DNA of 64,000 nt, taken from Sindora glabra (lineage: Eukaryota > Streptophyta > Magnoliopsida > Fabales > Fabaceae). The notes under the pieces are model-generated. The model made no database searches. It was not told the DNA's origin and saw nothing but the letters and a program-made list of their open reading frames with translations. The stretch is taken from the NCBI GenBank assembly GCA_020226215.1, contig CM035236.1, positions 3,539,001-3,603,000 on the forward strand, given 5' to 3'. A program made the translations under genes and the position numbers. Of the stretch, positions 25,800 to 36,300 are shown piece by piece. Position 1 is the stretch's first letter. Every line of letters begins with the position of its first letter.

Positions 25800-26960
25800 T
25801 CTTTCAGTCTTTAGGTTCATCATACTTGCAAATATTGTTAAATTTCTCCAGTTTGGTCAATGATCTTCAGAGGAGGGTGCCAAAATACAAACTTAGATAA
25901 AAAAATTTCAAACTTCTAATCAAATTGTATATATAATAGTTTAACTCATCTGGAGACCGACAAAACTATACTGATTAAATTCAATTAAATTTTACAGTAC
26001 TACATACAGAATATGGTTCAAGGAATTGAATTATTAAATTTCCATTGGAATTAGAAGCCACTACAGGCAAAATGCAGATATCACTTCGCAAATTCTAATC
26101 TAGACCAACAAAAGCAAGCAAAAAAATTTATAAATCAATGAGAAGACATGATGTTTTCTAAAGTAAAAACTAATTGAAGATTCTGCTACCTATTTACCGG
26201 TGTCAAAGCAGTTGTCTACCTTCAACCAAGGGATTTCAATGTTCAAGTTACAACTTCCAAGCTGCATATCTGCAATACAAAGAACTACAAAGACAAAACA
26301 CAAATGTTAAATCATACCTAACAAAGAAGAAATCAAACTAACGAATAATTTGCTTGCCTATGAATAATCAAACAAACGAATAATCAACATAATAACACAG
26401 GCAAGCAACAAAGCTGAAAGAGAAAAAAAAAAAAAGAAACCTTTATCTCATTGTATCTGCTTCAAGTAGATTATCAAACAGATGGAATGCAGATAGTAGT
26501 ACTTAAAATTGGTGCAGCAAATGACAAAAAGTTGAAAAATCCAATATATTTTTGTAGTAAAACTCATCCTTCAACCAAAATTATTTCAAAATTTAAAAAC
26601 ATAAATAAATGAAAATTGAAAACGGTGAGATCCATACCAGATGAGCCAAATGGCCTCTGCAATCTACGCTAAAGACCGAAGTTGCAAAATGCAAAATACA
26701 AATTACTATGAAGCAGCAACTCACCTCATCCTAATTGGTCAGTCACTTCATCTTTCCATTAAATCGCCAAGGTTAAGATAAATTTTCCTGTCGACATCAT
26801 TTTCTCCGTTACGCCTCCGTTGCACCCCAAATTCATCTTGCCCGTCGGTGTCAAAAGATGGAGACGATCGGGAATGCCATCACGTGACTGAGAAGTGAGT
26901 GGTTTCGTTGCAATTGGTCAGTGAGGACTTCTCTGCAATTATAAAGGCCCCATTTCAACT
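25800..26960 (-). ncRNA. Possible spliced transcript with little coding capacity
   Basis: Reading the minus strand, a less AT-rich leader (about 26960-26724) ends in a strong donor (GATGAG|GTGAGT). A second short block begins after 'tttgtattgcag' near 26270 with an ATG and stays open for 25 codons (MQLGSCNLNIEIPWL...), ending near a GGTAAAT donor. A third block near 25855-25800 is open for about 19 codons (SLTKLEKFNNICKYDEPKD, then TGA). I could not join these into one frame and do not recognise the product. It could be a non-coding RNA, a small-ORF gene or a pseudogene. It would be divergent from the calmodulin-like gene at 27600. Confidence 0.25.
26881..26886. promoter_or_regulatory. G-box core CACGTG
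   Basis: A palindromic CACGTG lies about 700 bp upstream of the calmodulin-like start and within the leader of the possible minus-strand transcript. It is a known bHLH/bZIP binding core in plants. A single 6-bp match is weak evidence of function. Confidence 0.3.
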
Positions 26961-27599
26961 CCACTAAATGTGGAGGCGGTACCCGACTGCCTACATTTAG
27001 ACGGTTGATATTACACCTTGCTTCATCTGCACTTTACAATTCTGCTACGTCATTTGTTGCATGTGGTACAACACAAATTTAATATTATGGTTTTAATTTA
27101 GTATGAAACTCGCCTGTGTTGAGTTGTGTTGCTTTCTCTTCTTCCAACATTTTATTACCCTTAAAATAAAATTAAATTTTTTTGGGCAGTAAATTGTAAT
27201 TTTAAAAAAGAATAGAAGTAGGGACTAAATTGCAATTCAGAAACTAACATTCTTGAGCCTCTTTGCCAACTGCCAGTCATGTTCTTCAAAGGGGTTGACT
27301 GGGGTTAATAAACCCCGGTATGCAGAGAGGGTATGGAAGTCTTCACGTTTCTCAAAGTCCATAGCACAATGGCCCATGGTGCAGACTGAATGATTGATTG
27401 ATGGCGAGTTAGCCTGCCCAATGCAGGCCCAACACTCCCGTTCTTTCCCCGTTGCTCACGAGATTTGCTTTCCATACGACGCCGTGTTGGCCGAAAGGTC
27501 ATTTGACAACGCCAGGCTCACTTAAACCGCATCGTGCAGCTTCCATTTCGTTCGGACAAACAGCAACGGGAGGGGGAGACAGCAGGAAAATCTGAAAAA

Positions 27600-28043
27600 A
27601 TGGGAAAGGATCTCACCGACGACCAAGTTTCTTCAATGAAGGAAGCTTTCACTCTCTTCGATACTGACGGTGACGGCCGGATCGCTCCATCGGAGCTTGG
27701 GATCCTTATGCGCTCACTCGGTGGCAACCCGACCCAAGCCCAACTCAAAGCCATCGCTGCCGAAGAGAAACTGACCGCCCCCTTCGACTTCCCTCGTTTC
27801 CTCGAGCTCATGTCCAAGCACATGAAGGCCGAGCCTTTCGATCGCCAACTTCGCGATGCATTCAAGGTAATCGACAAGGATTCCACCGGCTTCGTGTCCG
27901 TCACTGAGCTTAAACACATTCTCACCAGCATTGGGGAAAAGCTGGAGCCAGCAGAGTTTGATGAGTGGATCCGCGAAGTGGATGTTGGTTCCGATGGCAA
28001 GATCCGTTACGAGGATTTCATTTCCAGAATGGTGGCCAAGTGA
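27600..28043 (+). CDS. CML13: Calmodulin-like protein, CML13/CML14 type
   Basis: Intronless gene of 147 aa. I chose the ATG at 27600 (MGKDLTDDQVSSMKEAF), which matches the family start; an in-frame ATG 22 codons upstream would add an unrelated Arg/Gln-rich leader. Four EF-hand positions are seen. EF1 (DTDGDGRIAPSE) is canonical. EF2 has lost its loop (LTAPFDFPRF). EF3 (DKDSTGFVSVTE) lacks a normal ligand at position 5. EF4 (DVGSDGKIRYED) has Gly at position 3 and Asp instead of Glu at 12. This pattern and the MRSLGGNPTQAQL phrase are diagnostic of plant CML13/CML14, which bind Ca2+ mainly at one site and act as light-chain-like partners of IQ-motif proteins (myosins, CAMTAs, IQDs). Whether it is the CML13 or CML14 orthologue cannot be settled here. 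Confidence 0.93.
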   Translation: MGKDLTDDQVSSMKEAFTLFDTDGDGRIAPSELGILMRSLGGNPTQAQLKAIAAEEKLTAPFDFPRFLELMSKHMKAEPFDRQLRDAFKVIDKDSTGFVSVTELKHILTSIGEKLEPAEFDEWIREVDVGSDGKIRYEDFISRMVAK

Positions 28044-31000
28044 CATAGATGATCGGGAAGACAACTGGGTTTGTTTCTGCTTAGCGTTTCTCCAGTAATT
28101 GGGCATATCTCCATCGTTTTATTGCTTTGGAATTTAGATCTATATGGGCTTTGTTGTGAAATTGTGATGTGTGCCCGTTTTTTATTTTTTTATTTATTTT
28201 TTCTTTTCTATAAGTGGACGAAATTAATTGATTAAGTTATGCTAATTTTCATCTGAAACAGTGTGGGGCACTTTAAAATTCATGCTATGTAGCTAACCGT
28301 GGATGGCTATAGGAAACGGTGGCTCTCCAATTTACCTTGGTTTTGGGTTGTTTTATATGATAAGATCCGAGTCAGTCTATATATGCTTATGTTGCTTAGC
28401 TGGAGGGATGAAGTGATGGTTGGGAAAATGTTTATTTAATTTTATTCCGTCATGTATAACAATTCAGTGTTTGCATTTTGAGTCGAGTGGAATGGGGAAG
28501 AAAATGATGTCAATGCATATATAATTATATATAGGGAAGATTTTTTATGTACTCTTGCTGCATTAGTAATTAGTAGGCACTACTGTTTGTCAATCATGCG
28601 GGAGGTGCTCATAATCTATCCAGATATCCATTACTCCTTGTCAATCATGTGGAGAGTCCTCATAATCCATGCAGATGTCCACATGCTTGTAGTTGTAGGA
28701 TTTCTCTTGTTCAGTTATTGATCTCGAAACTTCTGGACTTTGAGTATGTTTTATGAGACATTTTCTTTTGCCGTTGCAACATGTTATTCTGTTGGAAGTG
28801 ATTCTTCTTATTGACGTAAAATTGGAATGTAGAATTCAATATACCAAAAAGATTAGATGGAGATATATAGCCACTGTGGAATATTTGGTTATAAAAATGG
28901 TATGCATTGATCGTTTCCTAGTGGTTGATAGTTTGAATGTGTGCTTCCATGAATGTTTGGTGTATATAAAAGCATTTTGATTTGACGTCGAGAGGTTTCT
29001 GATGGCTGTCAATTGCGCTTTGCTTTATATTTTTTAGGCTGCTTGACATGAATTCATACTTGGTTACTTATTCAATTCATGATTTTATCTATGTGGATTT
29101 TCCCTGTTTATGTGGGCATGTTTTGAACTATCTGTAAGCAAATTGCTCTTCTTCATCCATAGTTAGGGATAAGAGTTTAACCTGGTGGTGAAGCCGCATG
29201 CAAAATTATGGTTTGATCAGCATTAATTGTTGTTGGGGAATGAAATATTTGGTCTTGCGTTGTTGTCATGTTTATGAATTGGTGCAGTCTAGGATTTTCT
29301 CTGTTCCATCCTAATTTCAAGTGAAAAGTCATGCCTCATGATTCCGTGTCTATAATTTCAATAGGATAGTTAGCAACTCCTGGACATGTTTGAACACTTT
29401 TTCTCAGACGTGAGGATTTTTTTCATTTCCTTGGTGGAAGATGGCAATCACTTGTTTAGATTCATGTTTCATCCTTGCATGTGGTTGTTTGTTTCAGTGA
29501 TGAATGGCCGCTGCGAATTTCATAGATGAAGAAATTTAGCACGGATGCCTTGAAATCCAGCCCGTAACGATTATAAGATGGGTGACAAGTTGTTTGTTTA
29601 TTTATTTATTTTGCTAAGCTTCATCTTTAATCCATGTCTGAAAAATCCACCGTTAATACATTATTTGTGTGGACAATTAGTTGGCTGCCTTGTCAACGTA
29701 CACTTGCGAGGAAAATTCAGACTTGATACACAGACGAGTAAATTTTAACTGTTTAGATTATTGATGCATAGATGCTGCTGGGTACCATAATTATCACCAT
29801 TAAGTTTTGATTTTTATTGGGGTTTGGAAGAGCAATAAGTAAGCAGTTGTACCAGAGTGAGAGTTTATTGATCAGTATCAACTTGGTCAAGTCGTATGTA
29901 TCTTCAATTAACTATACACTAATGATTTCCCATGCGTAGAATTATGAAGTTTCAAGGACACAGTTTTAATACATACGGATGTGAAAGTTTGCTCCTATAT
30001 TCCCACAATTTAGTCATAGATACTTCTTTTAGTTGTTTTCTTACATATACGACATAGCAGATACATGTAATGTGAGAATAAGCAAAATTAATTCTTTTGA
30101 AATAAATTATAGAGATTTTTACTGTATTATAAGTTACTAGAATAATACTCAAGCAATGCAAATTTGGACTATTTTTTATTCATATATATTATGTTAGAGG
30201 GCCAACAAAATTGATGTATATTCCATTTTTTGCAGTGGCTATAAAACAGTTTAAAGTATACCAACTTACAGTAAATAACAATAATAATAAAGTCTTAATA
30301 AAGTCTTATTCTACTAAATGCGGTTAGTTACATAAATCATATAACAGAAAATGTAAAATTTTGTTGAAACTCCAAATATAAATGACACACAATAATTTAT
30401 AGTAAACATAAATATAAAAAGAATAATAAGAACATTTATTTATGAGAAAATTGCAACTACCTCCCTTATGACTCTATGTAATTATATTTACATCTTTTCA
30501 ATTTTTAAAAATAAAAAGTAACTCTTCAATTTTTTATATACATTCATCTCCTTTTTACTTTATTTTAAACATATATCCATATTCAAATATCCCCAATTAT
30601 TGAAACATAAGGCGGTAAGTTTATATTTTTAAAAATGAAAAAGGTGCATAAATAACTCTATTAAACATGAGAAGAAATATATGTGAATTAAGTGTAATTT
30701 ACTCTTTATATGAGACTTCTACCATTAAAAATTGAGGAGAAATAAGTGTAATTCTGTCTTTATTTAATATCTCGTCCAATACTTTAAAATCTTTGTTTGG
30801 TAATAAGAAAATCTAACTTAGCAAAAGAGAGAAAGCATTATAATAATAAATAGTAAAATCTCAGTCAGAAAATAAAAATAAAAATTTAAACTATGTTAAG
30901 TGAGTTACTATTCCTATTATTATAAAAAAAAATTGTGAACCACTAATCTCAAGGAATAAAAAAAGTGAGAATAAATTAATTGCTTGATTATCTAATTACT

Positions 31001-32149
31001 TTTTCAAATACGGGGGTCGTTTGGAATATTGATGGAAAATAATTAATAATTGATCGGTTGAGTGAGAGAAAATTGATTATATATTAATTACAGTTTTCTT
31101 CATTAAGTTTTCAAAACAATTTACTCATAAAAATAAATTATCAATTATTTTTCTCAAAAAATAAAACATTTACATATATATAGGGATTTAAATTTAGTTA
31201 AGTTAATTTTATATTATCATTTATTTATTTATTATGTAGTTAAAAATTATTAAAATTATTTTATTATCAATAAAAATTTATTTAATTTTGTGATAGTGTC
31301 ATTTTTTTTATTTATTAATTCATTTATAGTGTAAAAAAGTTTATGCTAATGATGGATGAAATTTAAACTTTATGTATGAAGCATCAATTATTAATATTTT
31401 AAGATTATTTCATTGATATACAAAACAAGCCTTGAATATTTTCCATGGGAAGAAAGATGAATGCATACTTCAATGAATAATTCTATTTTGTGGCATTGGT
31501 TTATAACAGGCAATATAAATTTGCATTGTTCTCTTTGTTTTGCAATTTTGTTGATTTCATGCTGCTTGCTTTAGGGCGACGCATGAATATGATATTTTCT
31601 TATATATGATGTGGAGTATGCAACGGAGTTCCTTTTTGTGAAAAATATAAGTGAATAACTTAAAAGATTAATGTATAAAGCTACAAGCATGAATTTTTAA
31701 TGCCTGAACTTTTTTGCCATGTTTTCTAAGAATGTACCATTATAATTTCTTAATATTAAAATTTAACATTAAAAATATAATAATCATATATCATATATAT
31801 CACATTATATACTGATATAATGAAAATCATAATTCAATCCGAAGAGAGTGCTAGTGCTTTATTAGGACTGGACTTGGGCCTAACTTATTCTCCCAGTTCT
31901 ATTAGTATTGCAATCCCCACACTCAAAATCCTACAATTGAATAAATCGTTTAAGCAATTGCCTCTTCAATCAACCAATCATCATTACTAGGATTAGGATT
32001 GTGAATCTTTGTTCTACTCTGACTGAAGTCATTCAACTTCTCAAGCCTATACATAATCCGCAGAAGCCCTGGGTCGCAATTTATTCCAATTAGTCGCAAC
32101 TTGTTTGAATTTATGAGTTTTGCATATCCATCAATTACATAAATAATAT
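28044..32149. other. Gene-free stretch after the CML gene
   Basis: The first ~200 bp is presumably the CML 3' UTR. No other convincing coding sequence is seen. A 51-bp-period direct repeat lies at about 28588-28681 (tgtcaatcatgcgggaggtg / tgtcaatcatgtggagagtc). The open frame at 28753-28980 shows no domain or codon signal. From about 30200 the DNA becomes very AT-rich. Confidence 0.6.
28588..28681. repeat. Local direct repeat, period 51 bp
   Basis: Two copies of a ~43-bp block beginning tgtcaatcatg and ending with 'cagatatcca' or 'cagatgtcca', differing at several bases. Confidence 0.85.
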
Positions 32150-32404
32150 ATGATGGAGAGCGAAGAGATTGCAGCTGCTTCAGTTCGTTTTCAAGAGGCC
32201 ATGGATTTCATCAATGAGTTGAACTTGTGGTTTCAAGATAGGAGAGATCAATACCAGTTATTCCTCACAACTCTGAAAGGTAATTTCCAGAGGGGGCCAA
32301 ATTTGATCCGCAAAACTGTTACTTTTATCCTGGAGGGCCATCCGGATTTGATCAACAAGTTTCGCGGGTTCCTTTGTGATGCTCAATCAGACACCAATAT
32401 TTGA
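32150..32404 (+). CDS. Single PAH-domain (SIN3-like) small protein
   Basis: An 84-residue open frame from ATG to TGA. Residues about 8-75 read as one paired amphipathic helix (PAH) domain. The family pattern of SIN3 co-repressors is visible: an 'A..FI.EL...FQDRRDQY..FL..LK' helix pair followed by 'TVTFILEGHPDLINKFRGFL', corresponding to the usual 'v..LF.GH.dLi.gFn.FLP'. In full-length SIN3 (over 1,000 aa, several PAH domains) these domains bind short helices of transcription factors. Here no further PAH or SIN3 interaction region follows within the next kilobase. It is therefore either a genuine PAH-only small protein, as plants are known to have, or a fragment of a SIN3-like gene. A second ATG is adjacent at codon 2. 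Confidence 0.7.
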   Translation: MMESEEIAAASVRFQEAMDFINELNLWFQDRRDQYQLFLTTLKGNFQRGPNLIRKTVTFILEGHPDLINKFRGFLCDAQSDTNI

Positions 32405-33375
32405 TCCTTATAATATCATTTCCATTTAAGGGAGCAACGCCAGCCAGCGGCCATCACGTGCTAAACCTGACGTTGCTTACCATACATTCTATGATTTTTC
32501 CTTAGACACAGTCAATACCAGCTTCTTTACATTGGAGGACTATTATTATAATATAATTTGTAGCCATGTCAATCATTTTTGAGGATTTTCTTGTCTAATA
32601 TTATCCCTTGCAAATTTCGAAGTTTTCATGAGAGTTTAATAAAAAAAAGCTGAAATTTTTTATATAAATACTTTAATTATTTCAGACACAATTGTATGTG
32701 TATAAATTTTATATATATACAAAAAGTCCAAGTCATTGAAATTTGCATAAAATTTTTTTCATAATTTTTTTATTTTTATACAAAAATTATAACTTTCAAT
32801 AGAAAATTGTAAAAACATGAAAAGTTTACGCAAAACTTATAAAGATACATATTTATACGAACTTTATGAGTAAATATTAGCTTAAACCTTGCAGACACCC
32901 TTTTAAATCATTGTTCGTTTGTGCATTGATCTTCGATAGGAAACATCGAACGGATAAAGATTAAGCAAGAAAATAGTGACGCGTGCTAAACTAAATTGAA
33001 TCAACGTTGGTGGTTTTCTGTGATTGATAAACCACTACTAATACAAATTTTAAGTGAGATAACGCTGACCAGAGAAAACATGTTGCTTGCTATTTTATTC
33101 TTTTCCTGTGTTTATTTTTGTTAATCCCATGAGACGGGCTCTGTCTCTGTTGTGATTTCCATCTAAAAGTCCAAGCCAACCTATGCCAACCCTGCCACCC
33201 ATTCCTAATTGCAAGTAAACATTCGAAAGCCTTCTCACTCAGCATGCAAAGAAGAAAATCCCACATTCGAAACATATGCTGTTTACAAAAGGCATATTAT
33301 TTTCAGTTTGTATCATAGGTCAAACATGGCTACTTTTCTTTGAGCGGTTGGTTCTTGAAATACAAAATTTACATG
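32405..33375. other. Intergenic spacer
   Basis: No coding sequence is supported. The right part is probably the 3' UTR and terminator region of the minus-strand maspardin-like gene. Confidence 0.55.
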
Positions 33376-36300
33376 TTACACAACTTGCCTACATTCCAAA
33401 GAATAGTTCCAGATAATGTACAATGAACAGATATAATAAACAAGTGAAAAAAGAAAACATTCCCATATGAAATGTACAGCCATCTCTGGTAGAGACACTT
33501 TGTGCTTTTGCCTTGCGAATCCAGTGGAAAAGCCGTGGAACGTAACTTCATGGACAAAGGGACGACTTTGCAAACTTTCAAGTGGCTGATTATTAACGTT
33601 ATTGGGCTCTGAGCATTCGCCTAAAAGAGGTAGCTGACTCTCAGCAGATGGATTCTCTGAGCCTTCCCCGTCATCCTTAGGTGACTCATCTGGGTCTTCT
33701 CCATCATTTTGTTTGCTAGGACTTCCTCCAGGATCTCCCCTGGGGATACTGTGAACCAAGTCCAGCCGAGCTTCCACCCCAACACGTCTCAGGTGCAACT
33801 GCCATATAAATGCTAGTTAAATCATAAATCCATGAATTAGACATGACAAGGCTAATAGGAGATACCAATCTTGTACCTGAAGATGTAAGTTGACCTCATC
33901 TGGGCGTGATAGGAAAGGGAAATCGCCTCCTGTTTTCAAATATGCACACCTTGCCTCAGGGTACCTTTCACTCAATTGATCCTTAAGTTGCTGAGGAATT
34001 GCACTGTGGTCATTTGTCTTTAAGTGTGTGTTACCGTGTCAAAAGAAGAAACAGAATTATAAGTAAACATTTGACACAATTCTATTGTTAGAGCTGAATC
34101 AAGAACCTAAATAACGGGAATATTGTTGAAGACATTAAAAGAAAAAGTGGCCGAGAAGTAAGCCTAAAAATGGAAAATTAACGCCACAAAGGAAGTCACT
34201 AAAATAATGCACAGAATTGATTAATTTTATACAATTCTATTGTTAAAAGGAGAAACAGAATTATAAGAGAACATTTGATACAATTCTATTGTTAAAGCTG
34301 AATCAAGAACCTGAATAACAGGAATATTGTTGAAGATGTTAAAAGGAAAAATGGCAGAGAAGTAAGCCTAAAACTGGAAGATTAACGCCACAAAGGAAGT
34401 CACTAAAATAATGCACAAAATCAATTAATTTTCCTGAAGAGCACATACAAAATCTAGAAACCAAAACTTACTATCCCCTGCATTGGTACCGCAAGTGAGA
34501 GTTATATGATAAAGAAAACTAAAAAAGACTATTACTAGTAACGGGGACTCATGTAAATGCATATACACAAAATGTTTTTAATTCTAAACAAGCTTGCACT
34601 GCTTTCTGTCATTTAAAATAATTTTGAATGAACATTAATAGATGTCTCAATGATCCAGGAAAATAGTTGGAAACAGCTAGTATGCGCTAACCAATAGAAA
34701 GTTAATTGTATAATAGAAAAGCAATTTCAAAGTTTCGCAGAAAGCAAAATAGCTAGCCTGCTATAAACAAAATAAAACTCCATATTTTCATTAAATAGGA
34801 ATGCAAAAAGTTCATGCTAACAGCAGTTCGTAAACACTTTAAAAACAAAGTCTAGACATACAGACACAAATTAAGACAAGGTTCTGATAGCATACATCCA
34901 TTATAGTGATCAATGAATCAGAAAGAACAAGGGGTCCCACTGAAGCATCATCAGTCGTCAATGTCAACCTGGATGCCAAGTCTTCCCTTGAGAGGGTTTC
35001 AACCTGCATTTAGGCACACGTTACTGAATCAAGTAAAATAAACAGCTTATTAAGTAGAATAAATAAATAAACACGTCCATTATAAATATCTGCACTTTTA
35101 GCATACTGGAAGATTCTGATGGCAGATTGTTAATAGCTTCACATTCTGCAAGACAGGCATTACCTGGGAGACAACAAAGTCCACTGAATCTGCAATAAAT
35201 GGTTCATGGGGACCATCACGTAGTCCTGTCAAGACATACCGCTTCAGCAAAAAGGAAGGGGTCCAACTTACACTGTATCAAGCAATAATAAAACTAGATC
35301 AGCTAAATGGTCGAGGACAAAATAGTTCTAATGAAGAGCTAAATGAAAATTGTAAGAAGTGCCAATATGGCATTTTGTGGTAACACATTAACAAAAGACT
35401 CAAATCAATCAATAATATGTTAGTAGACCCCCAATCAGAAAGGTCTATGTTAGAAGAAATAAGAGGGTAAGGGAATAATAAAATACCATAACAGAATATT
35501 AGAATAAGAGGGAAACAAAAAACAGAATAACAGCATTCTGTTAGGCAACCCAACCAAAGGCAACGGTATAAAAAGGGGAAGTCAACAAGAGATAGGGGGA
35601 ACCAAGGAAGGAAAAAGGGAAGGGGAGAGAACTAGGTCTTTCGAATAACCTGGGATTGTAAACACATACTTACATTCCTTGATCAGTATATTCTGTTACT
35701 GACAGGAACCCATTTTTTGTCAATCAAGATTCAATCTTTCTTCATTCTTTCTTAGTTTTCTTCTACTTTTTGAACTAGCCTATCAACTGGTATCAAAGCT
35801 CCCACAATCTTAGGAGCAAAAGATAGATTCTTGAAACTTCTTTCATGATCTGATCAAAGATGGAAGCCAAACTGGAGTCTCTAGAGAAGACATTCGCAGA
35901 ATGGAGGTAAAATCTTACAGAAGAGCAAGAAGCGAGGGAGGCCAGAAGAGAACTGAGCGACACCAGGCTGAAAAGGGTGGAGGAGCTGCTGGAGGCCTTG
36001 GTGAACTGATCAAACCAAGGACCAACTCCAGAATCAACCGCTAATGCTAGTGGAGGAAGGGATAACTAACCATAAGAAGAGGTGGCAGAAAGGAGAATGG
36101 GAGGAGCCATTGAAGATCGATGGAGGAAACTGGAGATTCCACTGTTTGCAGGGGAAGATGCCTATGGATGGGTGAGCTGCCTAGAAAGGTATTTTCAAAT
36201 CAAAAAGGTGAATGAGGGGGAAAGGTTACAAGCAGTCTTGGTAGCCAAGGAAGGTAAGGCCCTTTGTTGGTACCAGTGGTGGGAAGCCAGTTCTCCAAGA

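Noticed and set aside
27518..28000. 160-codon Ser-rich open frame antisense to the CML gene
   Set aside because: A mirror of a real high-GC coding region; the plus-strand EF-hand protein explains it.
28753..28980. 75-codon open frame downstream of CML
   Set aside because: No homology signal, no upstream gene-like features.
30460..30760. Possible MULE-like MITE with 'aattgcaactacctccctta' at one end
   Set aside because: The opposite end matches only loosely and no target duplication could be found.
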